From: Cytophagaceae bacterium
GTDB taxonomy: Bacteria; Bacteroidota; Bacteroidia; Cytophagales; Cyclobacteriaceae
Direction: 5' to 3'
NCBI GenBank assembly: GCA_006969745.1
Contig: CP030886.1
Coordinates: 3,507,234-3,571,233, forward strand
DNA: 64,000 nucleotides
Part shown: positions 16,719 through 26,308 of the stretch, in pieces
Layout: each line of letters starts with the position of its first letter
How positions within the stretch are numbered: position 1 is the stretch's first letter
The notes under the pieces: generated by a model
Seen by the model: only the letters and a program-made list of their open reading frames with translations
Told to the model about the DNA's origin: nothing
Databases searched by the model: none
Made by a program: the position numbers and the translations under genes

Positions 16719-19121
16719 ATGTTGGATATTGTTAAAAAGGAGAAAATAAATAGGATTTTGTCTGGCGGAAATTTTAAATCGTTTGATAGTGCAAAGGATG
16801 GAATAAAAGTTCATTCGGAAGACTATAGCTATCGGGTTACATTCTACAACAAGCGTACTATCAGGGTTCATCAGATCAATAATACTCCCGACGAAAATCC
16901 ATATTCAGTTATTCAAGAACCTTCAGGATCTGTTCAATTTGCTGTAGAAGAACACGATGATACACTCATCGTTTCTTCTGATGAGTTGGATATTGTCATA
17001 AACAAAGCTCCGATCTTATTTACCTTCCTGGATAAGAATGGAAAAACATTAAATGAAGACGATCCCGGATTAGGTATGCAGGTTCAGGGAGAACAAAAAA
17101 CAGTTTATAAGAAATTACAAAAGGAAGAAAGATTTGTTGGGCTAGGAGAGAAAACAGGACCATTAGACCGGAAAGGTAAAGGTTATCAGAATTGGAATAC
17201 AGATCACTTTGCCTATCACATTGAAGCAGATCCTCTCTATGCTTCTATTCCTTTTTATATAGGTATTCACGGAAATGGATCGTATGGGATATTCCTTGAC
17301 AACAGCTACAAAAGTCATTTCAATTTTGGAGCATCTAATAATCGATTTTCAAGCTTTTCAGTCGATTCAGGAGATTTAAACTATTATTTTTTCGCTGGGT
17401 CTGTCAGTGAAATTATTGAATCTTATACCTGGCTGACAGGAAGAATGTCTCTTCCGCCAATGTGGAGCATTGGTTATCAGCAATGCAGATACAGCTACTA
17501 TCCGGATACCGAGGTGCTGGATGTGGCAAAGAAATTTAGAGATAAGGATATCCCTGCAGATGTAATTGTCTTGGATATTCATTATATGGATCAATATAAA
17601 ATCTTCAGTTGGGATAAGGAACGTTTTCCCTATCCGGCACAAATGGTTGATCTGTTGAAGGAAATGGGATTTGAGGTAGTGGTAATATGTGATCCCGGGA
17701 TTAAGAAAGAAGATGAATATGAGCCTTACACCTCAGGAACAGCCGAAGATGTCTTTTTAAAATATCCTGACGGGACGTACTACGAAGGTGAAGTCTGGCC
17801 AGGATGGTGTCATTTTCCTGATTTCACAAAGAGTGAAAGCCGCGAGTGGTGGAAGCAAATGATGAAAAGCTATACAGAAATCGGAATAAAAGGTTTCTGG
17901 AATGATATGAATGAAATAGCGACATGGGGTCAGATGCTGCCTGAAAACATTGAATTTGACTTTGAGGGGGAAGGTGCTACGACACGAAAGGGTAGAAACA
18001 TATATGGACATCAGATGGCTAGAAGTTCGTACGAAGGAGCTAAATCCAACCTCGACGGGAAGCGTCCATTTATACTTACCCGAGCTGGTTTTGCGGGAGT
18101 GCAACGTTACAGTGCGTTGTGGACAGGAGACAATGTGGCTAATGATGAACATATGCTTCTTGGCGTCCGAATGGTCAATAGCCTTGGGCTCTCAGGTGTG
18201 CCTTTCTCAGGCTACGATGTTGGAGGATTCGCAGGTAATGGACAAAGTAATTTATTTGCAAGGTGGATTCAGGTAGGAGCGTTTTCACCCTTTTTCAGAG
18301 GTCACTCTATGATCAATTCTCATGATTCTGAACCCTGGTCTTATGGAGAAGAGGTGGAGGAAATTTCCAAAAATTACATTCGTCTGCGCTACAAACTGAT
18401 GCCTTACATCTATGGAGCATTTCTAAAAGCATCAGAGACAGGTTCGCCAATCACGAAAAGTTTATGCATAGATTATACCCATGATGATAAAATCTATCAA
18501 GCTGATTTTGAGAATCAGTACCTGTTTGGGGAAAACATCCTCGTAGCGCCTCTTGCCAGCAACCAGCGGTTTGGTAAAGTCTATTTACCAGAAGGAGACT
18601 GGTATGAATTTTTTACCGACGAAATGATAACCGGTGGCAAAGAAATGATTCGTGAATATGCCTTGGAGCATTTGCCTTTGTTTGTAAAAGCATCGTCTAT
18701 AATTCCGATCTACTCTGATGCCAGTCAAAATTCAAAAGACATTGGGGAGCATTTAGAGCTTCATGTATATCACGGAAATGCCAATTCTGAGATTGAATAT
18801 TACGAAGATGATGGAGTATCATATGAAAATGAGAATGGGGTTTTCCATCGTCGTACCATCCATTTTGATGCAATTGAAAAATCCATTTCCCTAAACGAGG
18901 CTCAAGGTAGCTATAAGAGCAGGATTAAGAAGGTGAAGCTGGTTTTACATGGATTTCAGGAATCTGATGTAAAAGATCTTAAAAAGGAAAGCTATTCCTA
19001 TGTGCAGCCAATATCCAACTTTGATCCGTTTGAAAATGACAGAAGAGACAACCTCAAGTCCGAGACCGTATTCACTGTAGAGACAGCATATACCAATGAA
19101 AAAATTACTATTAGTTGGTAG
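16719..19121 (+). CDS. GH31 alpha-glucosidase
   Basis: 800 residues, no signal peptide, so cytoplasmic action on imported maltose and maltodextrins is inferred. N-terminal beta-sandwich (to about 230), (beta/alpha)8 core with nucleophile Asp396 in the GH31 signature GFWNDMNE and acid/base Asp471 in SALWTGDN, then C-terminal beta domains. It releases glucose from non-reducing ends, feeding the glucokinase downstream. A TTG four codons upstream (16707) is an alternative start. The gene opens the plus-strand arm and overlaps the next gene by 26 bases. Confidence 0.94.
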   Translation: MLDIVKKEKINRILSGGNFKSFDSAKDGIKVHSEDYSYRVTFYNKRTIRVHQINNTPDENPYSVIQEPSGSVQFAVEEHDDTLIVSSDELDIVINKAPILFTFLDKNGKTLNEDDPGLGMQVQGEQKTVYKKLQKEERFVGLGEKTGPLDRKGKGYQNWNTDHFAYHIEADPLYASIPFYIGIHGNGSYGIFLDNSYKSHFNFGASNNRFSSFSVDSGDLNYYFFAGSVSEIIESYTWLTGRMSLPPMWSIGYQQCRYSYYPDTEVLDVAKKFRDKDIPADVIVLDIHYMDQYKIFSWDKERFPYPAQMVDLLKEMGFEVVVICDPGIKKEDEYEPYTSGTAEDVFLKYPDGTYYEGEVWPGWCHFPDFTKSESREWWKQMMKSYTEIGIKGFWNDMNEIATWGQMLPENIEFDFEGEGATTRKGRNIYGHQMARSSYEGAKSNLDGKRPFILTRAGFAGVQRYSALWTGDNVANDEHMLLGVRMVNSLGLSGVPFSGYDVGGFAGNGQSNLFARWIQVGAFSPFFRGHSMINSHDSEPWSYGEEVEEISKNYIRLRYKLMPYIYGAFLKASETGSPITKSLCIDYTHDDKIYQADFENQYLFGENILVAPLASNQRFGKVYLPEGDWYEFFTDEMITGGKEMIREYALEHLPLFVKASSIIPIYSDASQNSKDIGEHLELHVYHGNANSEIEYYEDDGVSYENENGVFHRRTIHFDAIEKSISLNEAQGSYKSRIKKVKLVLHGFQESDVKDLKKESYSYVQPISNFDPFENDRRDNLKSETVFTVETAYTNEKITISW

Positions 19122-21420
19122 TGTATTGATCCTGCTCACTGCCTGTGAGAAACAACAGATCGAAACACTAGATCAACCGCTTATTTTAGGAAAAGCAACG
19201 CCAATCAATCTTAACCTGGATGTAACAACTGTCCAGATTGAAGACTACATCATTGATATTTCCAGACTCGATTCTGTATCTACTGATGCACCATTTAGGT
19301 TAACGCGAAAAGACGGAACTCTTACCATAAGCGGGAGACCCCAACTTCCACTTTACAACTTGACATTTTGGTCGAAGGGAATAGGAGAGAGTGTCCTTTT
19401 GAAGCGTACCAAAAAAACCATGTATTCATTTCTTTATCAAGCAGCTGGAGGTGAAAAAGATGTTAAAATAAAAGGAGAATTCAATGCATGGAATCCTAAT
19501 AATACCGTTTTGGATCAAAAGGGAGATTCCTTCAGTGGATATGAACTTTTAAGTCCAGGTAGTTATCAGTATTTATTTGTAGTAGATGGCAAAGAAATGC
19601 GCGATCCACAAAATCCAGATTCGATTAGCAATGGGATGGGAGGATGGAATTCCCTTATTGAAATTGAAGGGCCTGATATGCAAAAAGTGCCCACCTTAAA
19701 GACATATGATTATAGTGAATCCACCATCAACTTGGAAAGCAACAATCCAATACAGCGTGTGTATGCTTATTGGAACAATACTTTATTACCAGAGACACAT
19801 GTAAAGTTGGAAGATAATTCTATCTCGATTACTCTTCCCAAAAATGCAAAGCAAGCCAAACGTTCCTTAATAAGACTTTGGGCGTATAATGAAGAAGGAA
19901 TTAGCAATGACGTATTAATTCCATTGGATCAAGGAGAAGTGCTTTCATCTGTAGATCAGCTGAGTAGATCCGACTATGAAGGAATGATCATGTATTTCCT
20001 CATGGTAGATCGATTTCATAATGGAAGTAAAAGTAATGACCGACCGTTGAACATCCCTGAGGTACATCCTAAAGCAGATTACTTTGGAGGGGATTTACCC
20101 GGAGTATCGGCAAAAGTTGATGATGGTTATTTTTCGGATTTAGGTATCAATACCATTTGGCTTTCACCCATCACTCAAAACCCTGAGGGAGCATTTGGAA
20201 AATATCCTGAACCGGAAACAAGTTTTTCCGGGTATCATGGTTATTGGCCTATCTCAAATATTCGTGTCGATGACCGATTTGGTACGGAGACTGAATTTAG
20301 GATGCTAATTGACAAAGCGCATGATGCTGACATGAATGTGCTGCTGGACTATGTAGCCAATCATGTTCATGAACAACATCCAATCTATCAACAAAACCCC
20401 GATTGGGCCACCAACCTTTATTTACCGGACGGATCTTTGAATACAGAAAGGTGGGACGACCATCGCTTAACTACCTGGTTTGATACCTTCATGCCTACAC
20501 TTGATCTTTCCAGATTAGAAATTGTTAATCCGATGACCGATTCAGCCATGTTTTGGTTGACTAAATACGGTATCGATGGATTTAGACATGACGCTACAAA
20601 GCATATTCCAGAAATATTTTGGAGAACACTTACTAGCAAAGTAAAAAAACGGGTAGTCTCTGAAACCGGACAGCCTGTTTTTCAAATAGGTGAAACTTAC
20701 GGAAGTCATGAGTTGATCAAAAGCTACATCAGTACTGGGATGCTTGATGCACAGTTTGACTTCAATATGTATGATCGCTCTGTATCTGCTTTTGCCGGAG
20801 CAGGCTCCCTTAAAGACTTGGCTAATTCATTGAGGGAGAGCATCAAATACTACGGTGATCACAACCTGATGGGCTACATCACCGGAAACCAAGATCGACC
20901 AAGATTCATATCCTATGCAGACGGTTCGCTAAAGTTTGGTGAGGATACCAAATATGCTGGCTGGAACAGAAAAATCACTTTACAAGATACATTAGCCTAT
21001 CAAAAACTTTCATCACTTACGGCCTACATGATGACGATACCGGGGATTCCATGCATCTATTATGGAGATGAGTACGGATCGCCGGGAGGTAATGACCCTG
21101 ACAATAGAAGACAAATGAAGTTTGAGGGTTTGGATAAGCATCAAATTGCCACTCGAGAGAGGACAAAAAAAATGATCAATATCCGCAGAACCAACCTGGC
21201 TTTGATCTATGGTGATACTCAAATTCTGGAGGAAAGCGAGACTCACCTCGTCCTTTCCAGAAGCTATTTCAATAACAGGGTCATATCTGTGTTTAACACA
21301 GGCGATGAACCAGCGGAGGTAGCCATACCAAAGGGTGGCGAGACAAATTTCTATGGCACAATTGTCGAAGATAAAATAACGGTTCCTGCCTTCGCATTTG
21401 AAATGATTACCTATAACTAA
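19096..21420 (+). CDS. GH13 amylase-family lipoprotein with CBM48-like domain
   Basis: Lipobox LLTAC (Cys17). A beta-rich N-terminal region with a CBM48-like module (about 105-190, VKIKGEFNAWNPN) precedes the GH13 domain (about 290 on). Regions I-III are normal: LLDYVANHVH, GFRHDA with nucleophile Asp499, IGETYG with acid/base Glu533. Region IV reads TGNQDRPR: Asp600 is kept but the usual His before it is Gln599. It probably cuts malto-oligosaccharides at the membrane. The start lies inside the 3' end of the GH31 gene (26-base overlap), so translation is likely coupled. Confidence 0.92.
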   Translation: MKKLLLVGSVLILLTACEKQQIETLDQPLILGKATPINLNLDVTTVQIEDYIIDISRLDSVSTDAPFRLTRKDGTLTISGRPQLPLYNLTFWSKGIGESVLLKRTKKTMYSFLYQAAGGEKDVKIKGEFNAWNPNNTVLDQKGDSFSGYELLSPGSYQYLFVVDGKEMRDPQNPDSISNGMGGWNSLIEIEGPDMQKVPTLKTYDYSESTINLESNNPIQRVYAYWNNTLLPETHVKLEDNSISITLPKNAKQAKRSLIRLWAYNEEGISNDVLIPLDQGEVLSSVDQLSRSDYEGMIMYFLMVDRFHNGSKSNDRPLNIPEVHPKADYFGGDLPGVSAKVDDGYFSDLGINTIWLSPITQNPEGAFGKYPEPETSFSGYHGYWPISNIRVDDRFGTETEFRMLIDKAHDADMNVLLDYVANHVHEQHPIYQQNPDWATNLYLPDGSLNTERWDDHRLTTWFDTFMPTLDLSRLEIVNPMTDSAMFWLTKYGIDGFRHDATKHIPEIFWRTLTSKVKKRVVSETGQPVFQIGETYGSHELIKSYISTGMLDAQFDFNMYDRSVSAFAGAGSLKDLANSLRESIKYYGDHNLMGYITGNQDRPRFISYADGSLKFGEDTKYAGWNRKITLQDTLAYQKLSSLTAYMMTIPGIPCIYYGDEYGSPGGNDPDNRRQMKFEGLDKHQIATRERTKKMINIRRTNLALIYGDTQILEESETHLVLSRSYFNNRVISVFNTGDEPAEVAIPKGGETNFYGTIVEDKITVPAFAFEMITYN

Positions 21421-21426
21421 CAACCA

Positions 21427-22776
21427 ATGAAATTCATAAACAAGCTCACACTGTTGATAGCTGTTCCATTGTTATGCGCATGCACTGCTCAGACACAAAA
21501 TGAGCAACCAATTGTTGAGGAAATATCTTATCCTGAAAAGGCCAAAGATATGGTCATCTATGAGGTGAATATTCGACAGTATACACCTGAAGGAACCATC
21601 AATGCTTTTGCAAGTCATCTACCTCGACTGCAAGAATTAGGAGTTGATATCTTATGGATTATGCCAATACAGCCGATAGGAAAGGAAAAAAGAAAAGGAG
21701 GTTTGGGAAGCTATTATTCCATTCAGAATTATACTGCTGTTAATGTGGATTATGGTTCACTTGAAGATTTTAAGTCACTGGTTGAAGAAGCCCATAAAGG
21801 AGACATGATTGTGATCCTGGATTGGGTAGCTAACCACACGGCATTCGATCATCCATGGACAGAAATCGAAGGATACCACAATACCGATTCTCTTGGAAAT
21901 GTGACCTGGCCGGAAGGAACAGACTGGACAGATGTGGCGGATCTCAATTATGACAATATGGAAATGCAGAATGAAATGATAGAGGCACTTAGATATTGGG
22001 TAAGAGAAGCCGATATCGATGGTTATAGATGTGATGTGGCCGGATTCGTACCAATGGAATTTTGGAATAGAGCAAAAGACTCTCTTGATGTTGATAAAGA
22101 CCTTTTTATGCTTGCAGAGTGGGATGAACCGAAGATGCATGAAGATGCCTTTCATATGACTTATGGCTGGGGCTTGCACCACTATATGAATGGCGTTGCA
22201 AAAGGCGAAAAGAATGCTGACTCGCTGGTTGCCTTTGTGAAGCAGGATTTGGAGCGGTATCCAGCAGACGCCATTCGAATGAATTTCACCACCAATCACG
22301 ACGAAAATTCATGGAACGGAACAGTCTTCGAACGATTTGGGGATGGCCATATGGCCTATGCTGTTTTGGCATTTACCATTCAGGGTATGCCACTGATTTA
22401 TAGCGGCCAAGAGGCTGGTCTTGACAAAAGATTGGCATTTTTTGAAAAAGATACAATTGATTGGTCAGACGTGAAATTTCAAGATTTCTATTCTAAACTG
22501 ATAGGTATTAAACGAGACAACCCTGCATTACATAATGGCGAGTTTGGCGGCATTCCAATGTTTTTGGAAACAGGCAATCCGATGGTCATTGCATACACAC
22601 GACAAAAAGAAGACAACTCAGTTACAACGATTATCAATTTATCAGATGAAGCACAGGAAATTTCACTACCTGAATCAATTTCATTTGTAGACTTCTTTTC
22701 AAGTGAAACGGTGACCTCTTCAATGGATGAATTGCCTCCATTTCAGTATTATGTTGGATCAAAACAAGGAGAGTGA
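21427..22776 (+). CDS. GH13 alpha-amylase-family lipoprotein
   Basis: A short 449-residue GH13 enzyme with lipobox LLCAC (Cys19). Catalytic residues: Asp203 in GYRCD, Glu231 in LAEWDE, HD at 291-292 in TTNHDENSW; region I is LDWVANHT. It lacks the extra N-terminal carbohydrate-binding module of its neighbour and has a compact C-terminal beta domain. Likely acts on small maltodextrins in the periplasm. Six bases separate it from the preceding gene and its stop overlaps the next start, so it is in the same operon. Confidence 0.92.
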   Translation: MKFINKLTLLIAVPLLCACTAQTQNEQPIVEEISYPEKAKDMVIYEVNIRQYTPEGTINAFASHLPRLQELGVDILWIMPIQPIGKEKRKGGLGSYYSIQNYTAVNVDYGSLEDFKSLVEEAHKGDMIVILDWVANHTAFDHPWTEIEGYHNTDSLGNVTWPEGTDWTDVADLNYDNMEMQNEMIEALRYWVREADIDGYRCDVAGFVPMEFWNRAKDSLDVDKDLFMLAEWDEPKMHEDAFHMTYGWGLHHYMNGVAKGEKNADSLVAFVKQDLERYPADAIRMNFTTNHDENSWNGTVFERFGDGHMAYAVLAFTIQGMPLIYSGQEAGLDKRLAFFEKDTIDWSDVKFQDFYSKLIGIKRDNPALHNGEFGGIPMFLETGNPMVIAYTRQKEDNSVTTIINLSDEAQEISLPESISFVDFFSSETVTSSMDELPPFQYYVGSKQGE

Positions 22777-24305
22777 TGAGTAAAGTGTCTTTAGATTCAG
22801 AAAAACCAAGACTAAGCTTTTGGCAAATATGGAACATGAGTTTTGGATTCCTCGGGATTCAATTTGGCTTTGCCCTTCAAAATGCCAATACAAGTAGAAT
22901 ATTTGAGACTCTTGGGGCCGACACAAAAAACCTTGCATTTTATTGGCTCGCTGCGCCGGTGACGGGATTAATTGTCCAACCAATCATTGGTTATTTAAGT
23001 GATCGTACCTGGCATCCGAAATGGGGTCGGAGGCGACCTTTTTTTGCGATAGGGGCTATTTTGGCAACTATTGCTCTTTTCGTAATGCCAAACTCACCTA
23101 CACTTTGGATGGCGATAGGGATGCTGTGGATCATGGATGGATCTATTAACATTAGCATGGAGCCATTCAGGGCCTTTGTTGGTGATATGTTGCCCCCTGA
23201 TCAGAGAACCAGAGGATTTGCAATGCAAAGTTTCTTTATTGGTGTTGGGGCGGTAGTGGCTTCTGCATTGCCATGGATATTTACCAATTTGATAGGTGTA
23301 AGTAATACAGCACCAGAAGGACAAATACCTGATTCTGTGAAGTGGTCATTCTATGTTGGAGGAATTGCATTCATTACGGCGGTCATGTGGACAGTCTTTA
23401 CTACCAAAGAATATCCACCTTCTCAAGAGGATATAGAAGAGTCAAAAACACCTCCTCCACTAAAAATAAAATTTACTCCGCGACAATACATGGTGAGAGG
23501 GCTGGCACTGCTTGCAGTGGGTGCAGCGTTGGCATCCTGGTTTGCAATAAAGGAGTTCGACCCACAATTGTATGTGCTTAGCGGAATATTCGGTTTGTTT
23601 GGTTTGTCTTACGTGGTTGGAGCTATACTGATGGGACGCAACAAATATTACAATGGATTTGTGCAAATAGTCAGGGATTTTCAGAACATGCCAAAGACAA
23701 TGGTACAGCTAGCTTATGTCCAGTTCTTCTCATGGTTTGCTCTTTTTGCCATGTGGATATACAGTACTTCCGCGGTTACCTCACACATCTATCGGGCGAC
23801 CGATACTACTTCGGCAGCATATAATGATGGAGCAGACTGGGTATCTCTTTTATTTGCGGGCTATAATGGAATAGCAGCACTCGCAGCCTTAGCCCTACCG
23901 ATTTTGGCCAAAGTAGTCAGCAGAAAAGTCACTCATATGATTGCGCTGATATGTGGTGGACTGGGTTTAATTTCATTCTATTTTATTCAAAATCCGATGT
24001 GGTTAATCCTTTCCATGGTGGGTGTGGGTATTGCCTGGGCAAGTATTTTGTCTATACCTTATGCCATGCTGTCAGGATCGCTTCCGCCAAAGAAAATGGG
24101 CTATTACATGGGTATTTTCAATTTCTTTATAGTGATACCTCAAATAGTAGCCGCAAGTATTCTAGGTTTTCTTGTCGCTACTTTTTTTGAAAGTCAATTT
24201 ATCTATGCCATCATACTAGGGGGTGTATCAATGATCATTGCTGGAGTACTGTGTCTGAAGGTCGATGATAGAGATGAGGTTGTAATGAAAGAAGGTGAGG
24301 CTTAA
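22776..24305 (+). CDS. MFS sugar carrier, SLC45/GPH-like (maltose uptake)
   Basis: 509 residues with about 12 membrane helices. The N-terminal motif FWQIWNMSFGFLGIQFGFAL, the loop SDRTWHPKWGRRRPFF after helix 2-3 and the later SIPYAMLSGSLPPKKMG are typical of SLC45-type disaccharide:proton symporters in Bacteroidota. In this operon the substrate is most likely maltose or short maltodextrin crossing the inner membrane. The ATG overlaps the previous stop by one base. A close relative with the same N-terminal motif is found in the sucrose locus at 46320. Confidence 0.9.
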   Translation: MSKVSLDSEKPRLSFWQIWNMSFGFLGIQFGFALQNANTSRIFETLGADTKNLAFYWLAAPVTGLIVQPIIGYLSDRTWHPKWGRRRPFFAIGAILATIALFVMPNSPTLWMAIGMLWIMDGSINISMEPFRAFVGDMLPPDQRTRGFAMQSFFIGVGAVVASALPWIFTNLIGVSNTAPEGQIPDSVKWSFYVGGIAFITAVMWTVFTTKEYPPSQEDIEESKTPPPLKIKFTPRQYMVRGLALLAVGAALASWFAIKEFDPQLYVLSGIFGLFGLSYVVGAILMGRNKYYNGFVQIVRDFQNMPKTMVQLAYVQFFSWFALFAMWIYSTSAVTSHIYRATDTTSAAYNDGADWVSLLFAGYNGIAALAALALPILAKVVSRKVTHMIALICGGLGLISFYFIQNPMWLILSMVGVGIAWASILSIPYAMLSGSLPPKKMGYYMGIFNFFIVIPQIVAASILGFLVATFFESQFIYAIILGGVSMIIAGVLCLKVDDRDEVVMKEGEA

Positions 24306-24317
24306 ATTCATGGCATA

Positions 24318-25283
24318 ATGACGAAACTCGCTATAGGAATAGATATAGGTGGAACAAATTCCAAGTTTGGATTAGCCGACAGAGACGGGAATATTCTCGC
24401 TCAATCCAGAATTAAGACACAGCAGTTTTTAGACTGCAGTTCTTTTCTACACACCCTGAAAGGGGAAATTGAAAAAATTCATCCCCTTGAGAATGTCATA
24501 GGTATTGGCGTGGGAGCACCTAATGCCAATTATTATCAAGGCACTATAGTAAACCCGCCCAACCTTCCATGGAAAGGTGTATCCAAATTTGCGGAAGAGG
24601 CGGAAAAGATATTTGGATTGAAATGTGTTTTGACCAACGACGCTAATGCAGCAGCACTGGGTGAAATGGTATATGGCAAGGCAAAGAATATGAAAGACTT
24701 TGTTGTTTTGACCGTTGGAACCGGGCTTGGCAGTGGAATAGTAATTAATGGTGACCTGGTATATGGTAAACATGGATTTGCAGGTGAGCTCGGTCACACA
24801 TTAGTCAACGCAAACGGTCGATTTTGTGCATGTGGAAAGCGAGGTTGTCTAGAAACCTATGTGAGTGCAACTGGAATTAGAAGAACAGTCTATAAACTAT
24901 TGGCAGACTACACTGATCCGAGTGTATTGAGGTCAATTAGTTTTGATGAACTAAGCACCAGGACGATTACAGAAGCGGCAGCAAATGGTGATAAAATTGC
25001 GATCGAAGCATTTAAATATACCGGACGCGTTCTAGGTATGAAATTATCAGATTTTGTAGTCCATACTGATCCCGAAGCTATATTTTTGTTAGGCGGGCTA
25101 TCGAAAGCCGGCGATCATATCTTCGTCCCCGCTCAGGAAAACATGGAGCACTTCATGATGCCATTGTTTCTTGATAAGAAGATACAACTACAACCCTCAG
25201 GTCTCAAAGATGATGATGCACCAATTTTAGGCGCATCTAGTCTCGTTTGGAAATATTTAGACGGCTCTGCCGAAGGTAATTAA
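24318..25283 (+). CDS. ROK-family glucokinase
   Basis: 321 residues. Phosphate-binding GIDIGGTNSKFG at the N-terminus, catalytic LTNDANAAALGE (Asp in NDAN), glycine-rich VLTVGTGLGSGIV and the ROK zinc motif CACGKRGCLETY. It phosphorylates glucose released by the GH31 enzyme, giving glucose-6-phosphate. Twelve bases after the carrier and ten before the phosphofructokinase gene, so part of the operon. Other hexose specificity is possible in ROK kinases. Confidence 0.93.
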   Translation: MTKLAIGIDIGGTNSKFGLADRDGNILAQSRIKTQQFLDCSSFLHTLKGEIEKIHPLENVIGIGVGAPNANYYQGTIVNPPNLPWKGVSKFAEEAEKIFGLKCVLTNDANAAALGEMVYGKAKNMKDFVVLTVGTGLGSGIVINGDLVYGKHGFAGELGHTLVNANGRFCACGKRGCLETYVSATGIRRTVYKLLADYTDPSVLRSISFDELSTRTITEAAANGDKIAIEAFKYTGRVLGMKLSDFVVHTDPEAIFLLGGLSKAGDHIFVPAQENMEHFMMPLFLDKKIQLQPSGLKDDDAPILGASSLVWKYLDGSAEGN

Positions 25284-25293
25284 GAGAAATTGA

Positions 25294-26265
25294 ATGAAAA
25301 ATATTGGAGTATTTACGTCAGGAGGGGATGCGCCGGGAATGAATGCGTGTGTCAGGGCGGTAGTTCGTTCAGGCATTAGTCTTGGGCTAAACGTATATGG
25401 CATCCGCTATGGATATAACGGCATCATTAATGGAGATATGTACCTGATGAAATCGTATTCCGTAAGCAATATCCTTCAAAAAGGTGGCACAATTCTAAAG
25501 TCGGCCCGAAGCGAGGATTTTCGAACAAAGGAAGGAAGAAAGAAGGCCTACGAACAACTACAGGCGAAAGGAATAGAAGGGCTCGTAGCTATCGGCGGAG
25601 ACGGGACATTTACCGGAGCTAATATCTTCTACGAGGAATATGGTATTCCAACGGTTGGTGCACCGGGAACAATAGATAATGACCTCTACGGTTCAGATTA
25701 TACTATAGGATTTGACACTGCCGTAAACACCGCACTTGAAGCGATAGATAAGATCAGAGATACGGCTAACTCGCATGATCGTGTCTTTTTTATTGAGGTG
25801 ATGGGCAGACATTCCGGATACATTGCTATTCATTGTGGAATTGGAGGAGGAGCGGAGTTGGTGATGGTGCCAGAAACTTCAACTACGATTCAGGATGTAA
25901 TAGATACGTTGAATAAAGGAAGAGATAAAGAAAAGACGTCAGCAATTGTGATTGTGGCAGAAGGTGATGAACAAGGAAATGCTCACCAAATTGCCAATAG
26001 GGTAATGAAAAAACTCCCTAAGTTGGATATTCGTGTATCCACATTAGGCCATCTTCAGAGAGGTGGATCTCCTACATCATTGGATCGAATACTTGCAAGT
26101 AGACTAGGACTGGCGGCCGTAGAAGGCTTAGTAGATGGGAAGTCAAACGTAATGGCAGGTATTATTGATGATAAGGTGACTTATACAAGTTTCAAACTTG
26201 CAATAAGTAAAACCAAGCCCATCAGCAATGAACTGATGCGCCTGGTTGAAGTCATGAATAATTAA
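25294..26265 (+). CDS. pfkA: ATP-dependent 6-phosphofructokinase (maltodextrin-locus copy)
   Basis: 323 residues, normal for bacterial PfkA. ATP-binding GVFTSGGDAPGMNA, GGDGTFTGA (Gly at the position that favours ATP over pyrophosphate), catalytic PGTIDNDLYGSDYTIGFDTA, substrate-binding MGRHSGYIA and LGHLQRGGSP. Converts fructose-6-phosphate to fructose-1,6-bisphosphate, committing sugar to glycolysis. It is the last gene of the plus arm. A second copy at 48969 differs at 38 of 323 residues by my hand count. Confidence 0.96.
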   Translation: MKNIGVFTSGGDAPGMNACVRAVVRSGISLGLNVYGIRYGYNGIINGDMYLMKSYSVSNILQKGGTILKSARSEDFRTKEGRKKAYEQLQAKGIEGLVAIGGDGTFTGANIFYEEYGIPTVGAPGTIDNDLYGSDYTIGFDTAVNTALEAIDKIRDTANSHDRVFFIEVMGRHSGYIAIHCGIGGGAELVMVPETSTTIQDVIDTLNKGRDKEKTSAIVIVAEGDEQGNAHQIANRVMKKLPKLDIRVSTLGHLQRGGSPTSLDRILASRLGLAAVEGLVDGKSNVMAGIIDDKVTYTSFKLAISKTKPISNELMRLVEVMNN

Positions 26266-26308
26266 AGGATGGGATAACTCCGCTTAAAGAAGTTTGTATG
26301 GCTGTCTA

